From: an uncultured Porphyromonadaceae bacterium
GTDB taxonomy: Bacteria; Bacteroidota; Bacteroidia; Bacteroidales; Muribaculaceae
Assembly: GCA_947176285.1 (NCBI GenBank)
Contig: CAMWQF010000028.1
Coordinates: forward strand, 1 to 16,650
Reading direction: 5' to 3'
Length of the DNA stretch: 16,650 nucleotides
Made by a program: the position numbers and the translations under genes. Under the pieces are notes generated by a model that did no database searches, was not told where the DNA came from, and saw only the letters and a list, made by a program, of their open reading frames with translations. Positions 6,514 through 13,645 of the stretch are shown here, piece after piece (within the stretch, counting starts at the first letter, position 1; each line of letters opens with the position of its first letter).

Positions 6514-7386
6514 ATGAAAAAGATCATACCCCCCTCTGAACTCATCATTAATGAAGATGGTTCTGTATTCCACATCCATCTCCGCCCCGACCAATTGCGC
6601 GACAATATCCTTTTAGTGGGTGATCCCGGTCGTGTCTCAATGGTGGCTGAATTCTTCGATTCTATCGATTATGATGTGCAATCTCGTGAATTCCACACAA
6701 TAGCCGGTAAATATAAAGGCAAGGATGTGATGTGCATATCTCATGGAATCGGATCTGACAATATCGAGATTGTGGTGACAGAACTAGATGCTCTTGCCAA
6801 CGTCGACTTCAAGACTCGTGAGGTGAAACCCGAGCACCGCACACTTAATATGGTGCGTGTCGGCACTTCCGGCTCTCTTCAGCCTGATTTGCATATCGGT
6901 GACTATGTGATTGCTGAAAAAGGTACCGGCACTGATGGCATCCTTAATTATTATGCACGCAGGGATGAGGTTTGCGACCTTGATTTCCAGCGCGAGTTGA
7001 TGCGCCACACAGGATGGCTTCCTATTTGGGCTGCTCCGTATACTGTTGATGCTGATCCGGACCTTGTCAACCAGATCGGGCGAGACGACATGGTGCGTGG
7101 CTACACGATGTCGGCTGTCGGTTTTTATGCTCCGCAGGGCAGGCAGGTGCGTCTTGACTTGGCTGACCCTGACTTGAACGCAAAAATAGAAAGTTTCCGC
7201 TTCAACGGTCGCCCTGTCACTAACTTTGAGATGGAATCAGGTTGCTTGCAGGGTATGGCTAAACTCCTCGGACATCGCGCTATGACTGTCTGCTGCATCA
7301 TTGCCGAGCGAGTAGCGACAAAAGCCAATACTGACTATAAGCCTCGCGTCCGCCAGCTTCTCCAGACTGTCCTTGACCGTTTCTAA
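6514..7386 (+). CDS. nucleoside phosphorylase (uridine phosphorylase-like)
   Basis: This 290-residue cytosolic enzyme belongs to the PNP/UDP phosphorylase family, which cleaves nucleosides with phosphate to give a free base and ribose-1-phosphate for salvage. Visible signatures are the phosphate-binding loop LLVGDPGRV near residue 35, CISHGIGSDNIEIVVTEL near 75-95, RVGTSGSLQPDLHIGDYVIA near 110-130, and the ribose/base-site segment NFEMESGCLQGMAKLLGHRA near 238-257. The overall pattern resembles uridine phosphorylase more than purine nucleoside phosphorylase, but base specificity is inferred. A run of six C residues covers codons 6-7. The gene stands alone: a divergent gene lies upstream, and the tRNA downstream has its own promoter. 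Confidence 0.88.
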   Translation: MKKIIPPSELIINEDGSVFHIHLRPDQLRDNILLVGDPGRVSMVAEFFDSIDYDVQSREFHTIAGKYKGKDVMCISHGIGSDNIEIVVTELDALANVDFKTREVKPEHRTLNMVRVGTSGSLQPDLHIGDYVIAEKGTGTDGILNYYARRDEVCDLDFQRELMRHTGWLPIWAAPYTVDADPDLVNQIGRDDMVRGYTMSAVGFYAPQGRQVRLDLADPDLNAKIESFRFNGRPVTNFEMESGCLQGMAKLLGHRAMTVCCIIAERVATKANTDYKPRVRQLLQTVLDRF

Positions 7387-7436
7387 CTTCCACAATACCC
7401 TTTTTAAGATTATTTTTCATAAAAAATCTAAAAATA

Positions 7437-7468
7437 TTTGCACAGTCAAGATTTTTTGTCTAACTTTG
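7437..7468 (+). promoter_or_regulatory. tRNA-Gln promoter (TTTG-N20-TAACTTTG)
   Basis: TTTG at 7437-7440 and TAACTTTG at 7461-7468 match the Bacteroidetes vegetative promoter (-33 TTTG, -7 TAnnTTTG) with a 20-nt spacer. Transcription should start near 7474, about 36 nt before the mature tRNA. The leader contains a small hairpin, AGACAG (7480-7485) with CTGTCT (7492-7497). Confidence 0.85.
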
Positions 7469-7509
7469 CACTCGCTTCGAGACAGTAGAGCCTGTCTGGA
7501 GTTCATGAT

Positions 7510-7583
7510 TGCCTTATGGTGTAATGGTAGCACACCAGATTTTGGTTCTGTTTGTCCAAGTTCGAATCTTGGTAAGGCAACCA
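7510..7583 (+). tRNA. tRNA-Gln (anticodon TTG)
   Basis: The cloverleaf folds by eye: a 7-bp perfect acceptor stem TGCCTTA (7510-7516) with TAAGGCA (7573-7579), D arm 7519-7533 with GTG/CAC, anticodon loop TTTTGGT (7540-7546) with anticodon TTG at 7542-7544, and T arm CCAAG-TTCGAAT-CTTGG (7556-7572). The discriminator base is A7580, and CCA is encoded at 7581-7583. It reads CAA directly and CAG by wobble. The first anticodon-stem pair is a C-T mismatch (7535 with 7551), leaving four good pairs. Confidence 0.93.
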
Positions 7584-7593
7584 TCCTTTTGTC

Positions 7594-7620
7594 AGGCCTC
7601 CCGATTGTAGGAGGCCTTTA
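7594..7620 (+). terminator. intrinsic terminator after tRNA-Gln
   Basis: AGGCCTCC (7594-7601) pairs with GGAGGCCT (7610-7617) in a perfect 8-bp GC-rich stem with an 8-nt loop, followed by TTATTTAAATAAATTT. It lies 11 nt past the encoded CCA. Confidence 0.88.
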
Positions 7621-7713
7621 TTTAAATAAATTTAAACTAACCCAACTTAGCAAGCTGCAAGACCTTATAACCCTTCCTATATTCAGTTTAGCTTGCATAA
7701 CTTAAAATCAGAT

Positions 7714-9792
7714 ATGAAGATAAAACACATAATTGCTGCTTTGGCTATGACTCTCCCCGGCTTTATGGCGGCTGTCCCTGCTGACCCTCGTCCGCGTCCT
7801 GTCACTAATCCCGATGGCTCTACTGTAATGGTGCGTATGCATGGAGATGAATTTTTCCACTTCATGACTGACCTTGACTGCACCAGAATCCTCGAAAAAA
7901 ATTCCCGTGGCTTCGTGGTTGATGCTGTCCGTGGTGGCGCCAGACTCTCATTCTCTAAAGATAATGTTGAGATGCTAAGGGCTGAGGCGGAACTTGCTGC
8001 TCCTCTGTATATGTCTAATGATGTGTCTGCTAAGAAAAGGATGGGGGGGCTTAACACAGAAGGACGTTCCACTTATCCTACAGTGGGAAAAGGTAATCGC
8101 TCCTTGGTGGTGCTCGTAGAGTTCCAAGACGTGCCTTTCACTGTGGAGAATCCTAAAGAATATTTCACGCGTCAGCTCAACGAGCGTGGATTTTCAGATT
8201 ATCAGGCTTCAGGATCCGCCATCGACTACTATTTGGCTTCTTCCAATGGTCTGTATGAACCTCAGTTTGATGTCTATGGTCCTGTAAAAGTAAGCAATAA
8301 TGCTTCATTCTATGCAGGCATGGGAGATGTTTCCATGAAGTCGTTGATTGAAGAGTCTCTGACGCAGCTTCATGACAGTGGCGAAGTTGATTTCTCCAAC
8401 TATGATCTTGATGAGGATGGCATCGTAGATACTGTTTTCTTCTATTATGCAGGTTACGGACAGGCTGATTCCGACACAGAGACTATTTGGCCTCATCAGT
8501 TTGACTACAGATGGTGTGGCAGCACTGGTTCCAACCGTCTTGTCCTCGATTCAAAGAGAGTCGGACCTTATGCTTGCGCCAACGAACTAAATGGTTTTAA
8601 TCCTGTCACAGGCAAAAACCCTTGGAGAGATGGATCTGAACCATGGGTTGGAGGTATCGGCACTTTCGTCCATGAATATGGTCATGTGCTTGGATTGCCC
8701 GACCTTTATGATGTGGAATACTCAGAAGGCATTCAGGTTGTGACTCCCGGTAAATGGGATGTTATGGATGCCGGCAGCTATAACTTCAATGGATGCATTC
8801 CTCCGCTGATGTCGGCTTACGAACAGTGGGTGTGCCGTTGGCTAGAATTCACCGATGCTGAGGATGGTACTCATTATGATTTGGCGGCTTTGGGATCGAC
8901 AGACACCCCATCAGCCGTAAGAGTCCGAATCCCTAAGAATGCAGACAAGACTTCTTTTGAGTCTGAATATTTTGTGATTGAATCAAGAGATAACTCCTCT
9001 AATTGGGATCGGTGCTTCCCGGAATCGGGCCTGTTGGTTTGGCGGATAAATTACAACAAAAACACTTGGACCAACAATACTGTCAATTCAAGGTATGGCT
9101 CTAATGTGGAGATAATCTACGGCATCAATAAGGAAAATCCTACTTTTGCTAAAGGTAATATCTATAAGGGTAGTGCCAAGCAGCTTACTCCATCTAAGTC
9201 ATATTTTTACTGGAAAACCCCTTACATTACTGATATCTGCTTTAATGCAGAAGACAAAACCGGTTCTTTTGACTATAATATGATTTCAGAAACGCCGACT
9301 GGTGCCCCTTTGCTCCACGACCGCCCTTATGTGGCGTTGGGTACGGCTAAGGATTTCACTTTGACTTGGGATCCGGTGGAAGGTGCCGATTCATATTTGC
9401 TCACCATCAAGCGTTCAAGCACGGGTAAGGCTATGGGCATATATGATGAGTTTAACGTAGGTGATGTCACAAGCTTTAAAGTGGTGAGTGTTCCTATTTC
9501 CTATTGGAACAATGAGATTGACATCTATGTCCGTGCCGTCAAGAAGATCCCGTGTTCGGATACTTCCAATGTTGTAAAGGTAGTGCTCAAGGATATCCCG
9601 CGTGGCGAGACGGCTGTTGAGGGAATAGAGAGTGACATCGAAGCCATTTCCGGTGGTGTTGGGTGCATCGTTGCTCCTGAAGGTGCTGAGGTATTTGACT
9701 TGTCAGGCAAACGCCTGCCGAAAGATGCTCTTGCTCCCGGCATATACATTGTAAAATTCGCTAACAAGACAAAAAAAGTAATAGTGCGCTGA
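7714..9792 (+). CDS. secreted M6-family zinc metalloprotease with T9SS-like C-terminal tail
   Basis: I place the start at ATG 7714 (692 residues), which puts the signal peptide at the N terminus (MKIKHIIAALAMTLPGFMAA). The in-frame TTG at 7693 would add only seven non-signal residues. Residues 20-110 look like a propeptide region. The metalloprotease domain (about 125-410) carries the zinc motif HEYGHVLGLPD at 320-330, with ligands His320, His324 and probably Asp330 and catalytic Glu321, as in the M6 (immune inhibitor A-type) family. Residues about 530-635 look like an Fn3-like sandwich. The end (about 662-692) reads VFDLSGKRL, then GIYIVKF and KKVIVR, the strand pattern of type IX secretion sorting tails. 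It is therefore probably extracellular or surface-bound and degrades proteins. A seven-G run lies at codons 110-112. A double-hairpin terminator follows, separating it from the SusC operon. Confidence 0.9.
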   Translation: MKIKHIIAALAMTLPGFMAAVPADPRPRPVTNPDGSTVMVRMHGDEFFHFMTDLDCTRILEKNSRGFVVDAVRGGARLSFSKDNVEMLRAEAELAAPLYMSNDVSAKKRMGGLNTEGRSTYPTVGKGNRSLVVLVEFQDVPFTVENPKEYFTRQLNERGFSDYQASGSAIDYYLASSNGLYEPQFDVYGPVKVSNNASFYAGMGDVSMKSLIEESLTQLHDSGEVDFSNYDLDEDGIVDTVFFYYAGYGQADSDTETIWPHQFDYRWCGSTGSNRLVLDSKRVGPYACANELNGFNPVTGKNPWRDGSEPWVGGIGTFVHEYGHVLGLPDLYDVEYSEGIQVVTPGKWDVMDAGSYNFNGCIPPLMSAYEQWVCRWLEFTDAEDGTHYDLAALGSTDTPSAVRVRIPKNADKTSFESEYFVIESRDNSSNWDRCFPESGLLVWRINYNKNTWTNNTVNSRYGSNVEIIYGINKENPTFAKGNIYKGSAKQLTPSKSYFYWKTPYITDICFNAEDKTGSFDYNMISETPTGAPLLHDRPYVALGTAKDFTLTWDPVEGADSYLLTIKRSSTGKAMGIYDEFNVGDVTSFKVVSVPISYWNNEIDIYVRAVKKIPCSDTSNVVKVVLKDIPRGETAVEGIESDIEAISGGVGCIVAPEGAEVFDLSGKRLPKDALAPGIYIVKFANKTKKVIVR

Positions 9793-9793
9793 T

Positions 9794-9866
9794 TTATGGA
9801 GACGGGGCTCCCGGCCTCCATAATGCCGGAAAATCTCTAAAGGCGCACCAAAAGTGCGTCTTTTTT
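9794..9866 (+). terminator. double-hairpin terminator after the M6 protease gene
   Basis: The first hairpin is TTATGGAG (9794-9801) with CTCCATAA (9816-9823), enclosing CGGG/CCCG. The second is GGCGCAC (9842-9848) with GTGCGTC (9854-9860; one G-T pair), followed directly by six T residues (9861-9866), a classic intrinsic terminator. The first begins 1 nt after the stop codon and may protect the 3' end or aid termination. Confidence 0.87.
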
Positions 9867-10011
9867 GTGTAAATACCGGCGTTTGGCATTTTGCAATCAT
9901 TTAAACTTGATTTTTATCTATCCGAATGCATGAGATGCGAGAATGCGGCAGTGGAAATGTGTAATAATATCAATATGCTATTTATAGCTTGAAAAATTGG
10001 TCTTATTGTAT

Positions 10012-10042
10012 GTTTTTTAACATCTTATTATTGGTTTTTAAC
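10012..10042 (+). promoter_or_regulatory. candidate operator: paired GTTTTTAAC direct repeats
   Basis: GTTTTTTAAC (10012-10021) and GTTTTTAAC (10034-10042) are direct repeats whose starts are 22 nt apart, about two helical turns. They lie some 45-75 nt upstream of the -7 box of the SusC operon. The second copy also forms an inverted repeat with AAAAAC at 10045-10050. Position and spacing suit an activator site, but the DNA is AT-rich and the match is short. Elsewhere in 9867-10061 I see only AT-rich DNA. Confidence 0.35.
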
Positions 10043-10061
10043 TAAAAAACACCGCTGTTTC

Positions 10062-10094
10062 TTGCCGTTATTTCAAGATTTTTTTGTATCTTTG
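10062..10094 (+). promoter_or_regulatory. promoter of the SusC-SusD-peptidase operon
   Basis: TATCTTTG at 10087-10094 matches TAnnTTTG exactly and is followed by CA, as at the other -7 boxes here. The -33 element is weak: TTG at 10062-10064 with a 22-nt spacer. A strong -7 with a weak -33 would fit dependence on an activator. Transcription should begin near 10100. Confidence 0.65.
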
Positions 10095-10099
10095 CATTC

Positions 10100-10250
10100 C
10101 GAAATCATTTGGATGCGTTCCTTTTGATTTCATCATGTGCCGTTTTTGGCACAAAATCTAAATTGAATACAATAACAAATCCGTACCATACCGGCTCCTC
10201 CCGGAGACGAGTTTCGGTCGGAAATAGTACCACATTTTCGGAACGAACAC
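10100..10250 (+). other. long 5' leader of the SusC-like gene
   Basis: About 150 nt separate the predicted transcription start from the SusC start codon, and no ORF is apparent in it. It contains a hairpin, TGTGCC (10136-10141) with GGCACA (10148-10153), and a GC-rich stretch (10189-10222) that could fold further. TTTCGGAA (10236-10243), just before the start codon, is complementary to TTCCGAAA at 10097-10104, which lies at or just before the predicted transcript start. It may be a target for post-transcriptional control; no known riboswitch is recognised. Confidence 0.45.
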
Positions 10251-13200
10251 ATGAAAAAGAAACTAGTCCTACTCGCCCTTAGCCTATTTGCGGCTATCGG
10301 GATGTATGCCGACATAGTGGTCAACGGTACCGTCACATTTAAGGACGATCCTGATGACCCGGCTATCGGCGCTACGGTCATGATTAAGGGGAAACCCGCA
10401 ACGGCCCTCTCTACTGACATTGACGGTAAATTCAAAATTACTGTCCCTAATGCTAAATCTATTATCCAAGTTTCCTATGTTGGTTATAAGACTGCTGAAG
10501 TTAAAGCAGCAGAAAATGTAACTATTGAGCTTGAGTCTGATTCTCAGCAGCTCAGCGAAGTGGTTGTGACCGGTATGGGTACTGTCGACCGCCGACTCTT
10601 TACGGGTTCTGCTACTAAGATCGACGCTGACAAGACTAAACTTTCAGGTGTGGCTGACGTTGCCCGCTCTCTCGAAGGTCGTGTTGCAGGTGTCCAGATG
10701 CAGAACGTTTCCGGCACTTTCGGTACTGCCCCTAAAATCCGCGTACGTGGCGCAACTTCTATCTACGGTACAAACAAACCTCTTTGGGTTGTAGATGGCG
10801 TTATCCTTGAAGATAATGTCGAGCTTAGTGCCGACGACCTTTCATCAGGTAATGCCGAGACTCTTATCGCTTCTGCTATCGCCGGCCTTAATGCTGACGA
10901 CATCGAGTCTTTCCAGGTCCTCAAGGATGGTTCCGCTACTTCTATCTACGGTGCTCGCGCTATGGCGGGTGTGATCGTCGTGACCACTAAGCAGGGTAGT
11001 GCCGGACGCACCAGCATTAACTACACCGGTGAGTTCACCTACCGTCTTAAACCTAATTATCGCAACTTCAACATCGCAAACTCTCAGGAGCAGATGGGTA
11101 TTTACAAGGAAATGGAAGAGAAAGGATGGCTGTCGTTCGCTTCCCTCGCCAATTCCTCCAACTCAGGTGTCTATGGTTCGATGTATAAGTTGATCAATAC
11201 TTATGATCCCGCTACAGGCAAATTCGGTCTCGCTAACACTGAGGCTGCCAAGAATGAATACTTGCGTCAGGCTGAGTTCCGCAATACTGACTGGTTTGAT
11301 CTCCTGTTTAACAATAATGTGATGATGAACCACGCTGTCAGCATCTCAGGTGGTACTGACAAGGGTTCTTTCTACACTTCTTTCTCCTACATGGGTGATG
11401 AAGGATGGTATAAGTCGTCAAACGTGTCTCGCTACACTTTCAATGCTAACGCATCCTACAATCTTTCCCGCACTCTTAAGGTGAAGTTGCTCACTTCCGA
11501 TAGCTACCGCCATCAGAAGGCGCCGGGCACACTCTCTCAGGAACTTGATGTCGTTTCAGGCGCTGTCAACCGTTCATTTGACATCAACCCGTATTCGTAT
11601 GCTTTGAATACTGCGCGTACTACCGATCCGAATGCTATTCAGACTCGTAACTACGCTGACTTCAATATCTTCAAGGAACTCGACAACAACTACATCGACC
11701 TTAATGTGATGGACGTCAAGTTCCAAGGTGAATTAACATGGAAACCTATCACTGGTCTTACCCTTATGGCTCTCGGCTCTTTCCGTAGAAGCACTTCCGG
11801 ACAGAACCACTACATTATGGATGACTCAAACCAGGCGATGGCTTACCGTGCAGGTGTAAACCCGGAAAACTCTACGATTCGTGCGGTCAATCCATATCTT
11901 TACACTGACCCCGATGATCCCAACTCGCTTCCGATTTCTGTCCTTCCTAACGGTGGTATCCTCCGCCATACAATGTATGCGATGAACCAGTGGGACTTCC
12001 GCGCTACAGCTACCTACAACCGTGACTTCGAAGGTAAGTACCGTGTGAACGCTATGGCTGGTTTAGAGGCTTCTAAGATTGACCGTCTCACTGAGTCGTA
12101 TGAGGGATGGGGAATTTGCTATAAGAATGGTAATATCCCCTTCACCGACTGGAAACTCTTCAAGCAGCAGAATGAGGAGAACATGAACTACTATTCATAT
12201 ACTCCGACCACATTCCGCAACATGGCTTACTTCGGCACTGCAAGCTTTATGTATGACAACCGATATATCATCAACGGTACTATACGATATGAGGGATCAA
12301 ATAAACTCGGTCGCTCTTCTCAATCTCGTTGGCTTCCTACTTGGAACATATCAGGTGCTTGGAATGCTGATTCAGAAGCTTGGTTCGTAAATCCGGTTCT
12401 CTCCACTGCAAGCGTGCGCGTTTCTTACTCGCTTACTGCTGACTCCGGTCTTGCTTCAGTTTCTAATGCTTCTGCAGTTTATTATCCTTCTCGTCCTTGG
12501 AAACAGGATACTTACGCCTACGAACAGGCTCTTATCCTTCAGCAGCTCGCTAATGGTGAGTTGACCTACGAGAAAAAGCATGAGTTGAACATCGGTGCTG
12601 ACCTTGGTTTCCTTAACAACCGTATCAATTTTGTATTTGACTGGTACACCCGAAACAACTTCGATCTTATCGGCAGAATATATACTCAAGGTGTCGGCGG
12701 TGAAATCATGAAGTATGCTAACGTTGCTTCGATGGCATCTCATGGTGTGGAATTCACTTTGACCACTCACAACATCCAGCTCCCAAGCTTCAACTGGACT
12801 ACCGACTTCACTTTCTCTTATGCTAAGAATAAGATCACTGACCTTACTTCCCGTTCACGTGTCATCGACCTTGTTCAGGGTACAGGTTTCGCAGTTGAAG
12901 GATATCCGGTGCGTGCCATCTTCTCTCTTCCTTTCGTTGGCTTGACTGAAGACGGTATCCCACAGTTCATCAATGAGGATGGAGAGGTTACCACTTCCAA
13001 CATCAATATGCAGGAATGGGAAAAACTCGACCACCTTGTATATGAAGGTCCTGTCGATGCTCCTTTCACCGGTGGCTTTGGTAATACTTTCAACTATAAG
13101 AACTGGAGCTTGAATGTATTCATGACTTACGCTTTCGGCAATAAGATCCGTCTCGATCCGGTGTTTGCAGCCGCTTACTCCGACCTTACAGCGATGCCGA

Positions 13201-13574
13201 AGGATTTCATGGACCGTTGGGTGGCTTCCGGCGACGAGAAATATACAAACGTTCCTACGATTGCTTCTCTTCGTCAGTACCACAACGACAGCAACCTTTC
13301 TTATGCATACAATGCCTACAACTACTCCACGGCTCGTATTGCTAAGGGTGATTTCATTCGAATGAAAGAAATATCTCTTCAATATGAGTTCCCGGATAAT
13401 TGGAACAAGGCTCTCCGCATCAGCAACGCTTCTTTGAAGTTTGCCGCTACCAATCCGTTCTTGATCTACTCTGACAAGAAACTCAACGGACAGGATCCCG
13501 AGTTCTTCAACACCGGTGGTGTTGCTTCTCCAAACCCGAAGCAGTTCACATTCACAGTCCGCGTAGGATTCTAA
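10251..13574 (+). CDS. SusC/RagA-like TonB-dependent outer-membrane transporter
   Basis: The 1107-residue protein begins with a signal peptide (about 1-20, ending MYA). A carboxypeptidase-regulatory-like beta domain follows (about 22-100, with GATVMIKG, DIDGKF and VSYVGYKTAEV), then the TonB-box-like stretch LSEVVVTGMG at 101-110. The plug domain (about 115-250) shows the SusC signature SLEGRVAGVQ, IRVRGATSIYGTNKPLWVVDGV and LKDGSATSIYGARAMAGVIVVTTKQG. The rest is the 22-strand outer-membrane barrel, ending in an aromatic residue (RVGF). SusC proteins form the channel under a SusD lid and import oligomers using TonB energy. This one has no N-terminal secretin/STN domain, so an anti-sigma signalling role is unlikely. 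It lies 71 nt upstream of its SusD partner. The substrate is not readable directly; the downstream peptidase points to peptides. Confidence 0.95.
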   Translation: MKKKLVLLALSLFAAIGMYADIVVNGTVTFKDDPDDPAIGATVMIKGKPATALSTDIDGKFKITVPNAKSIIQVSYVGYKTAEVKAAENVTIELESDSQQLSEVVVTGMGTVDRRLFTGSATKIDADKTKLSGVADVARSLEGRVAGVQMQNVSGTFGTAPKIRVRGATSIYGTNKPLWVVDGVILEDNVELSADDLSSGNAETLIASAIAGLNADDIESFQVLKDGSATSIYGARAMAGVIVVTTKQGSAGRTSINYTGEFTYRLKPNYRNFNIANSQEQMGIYKEMEEKGWLSFASLANSSNSGVYGSMYKLINTYDPATGKFGLANTEAAKNEYLRQAEFRNTDWFDLLFNNNVMMNHAVSISGGTDKGSFYTSFSYMGDEGWYKSSNVSRYTFNANASYNLSRTLKVKLLTSDSYRHQKAPGTLSQELDVVSGAVNRSFDINPYSYALNTARTTDPNAIQTRNYADFNIFKELDNNYIDLNVMDVKFQGELTWKPITGLTLMALGSFRRSTSGQNHYIMDDSNQAMAYRAGVNPENSTIRAVNPYLYTDPDDPNSLPISVLPNGGILRHTMYAMNQWDFRATATYNRDFEGKYRVNAMAGLEASKIDRLTESYEGWGICYKNGNIPFTDWKLFKQQNEENMNYYSYTPTTFRNMAYFGTASFMYDNRYIINGTIRYEGSNKLGRSSQSRWLPTWNISGAWNADSEAWFVNPVLSTASVRVSYSLTADSGLASVSNASAVYYPSRPWKQDTYAYEQALILQQLANGELTYEKKHELNIGADLGFLNNRINFVFDWYTRNNFDLIGRIYTQGVGGEIMKYANVASMASHGVEFTLTTHNIQLPSFNWTTDFTFSYAKNKITDLTSRSRVIDLVQGTGFAVEGYPVRAIFSLPFVGLTEDGIPQFINEDGEVTTSNINMQEWEKLDHLVYEGPVDAPFTGGFGNTFNYKNWSLNVFMTYAFGNKIRLDPVFAAAYSDLTAMPKDFMDRWVASGDEKYTNVPTIASLRQYHNDSNLSYAYNAYNYSTARIAKGDFIRMKEISLQYEFPDNWNKALRISNASLKFAATNPFLIYSDKKLNGQDPEFFNTGGVASPNPKQFTFTVRVGF

Positions 13575-13606
13575 AAGTTTAAAGTTTAATAGATTTTTTG
13601 ATATAA

Positions 13607-13636
13607 CTAAACGGTTAAACATTTAAACGATTAAAC
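13607..13636. repeat. TTAAACNN octamer repeat in the SusC-SusD gap
   Basis: CTAAAC at 13607 and TTAAAC at 13615, 13623 and 13631 keep a strict 8-nt period, with GG, AT and GA as the variable pairs. It is the same family as the array at 14-99. It ends 9 nt before the SusD start codon, where a ribosome would bind. Confidence 0.8.
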
Positions 13637-13645
13637 TAAAATAAA

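Noticed and set aside
7387..7440. AT-rich inverted repeat after the phosphorylase gene as a terminator
   Set aside because: The stem is imperfect and made almost only of A-T pairs. I could not support a defined hairpin.
7373..7705. Plus-strand ORF of 110 codons over the tRNA-Gln region
   Set aside because: It reads through a tRNA, its promoter and its terminator, so it cannot be a real gene.
7693..7713. Upstream TTG start for the M6 protease
   Set aside because: The seven extra residues are not signal-like. The ATG at 7714 starts a proper signal peptide directly.
10133..10435. Minus-strand ORF of 100 codons covering the SusC leader
   Set aside because: It overlaps the SusC signal peptide region in antisense and has no motif. 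A non-coding antisense RNA here remains possible but is not shown by the sequence.
12855..13622. Minus-strand ORF of 255 codons inside the SusC gene
   Set aside because: It is antisense to the barrel region of a clear SusC gene, with no domain and no promoter.
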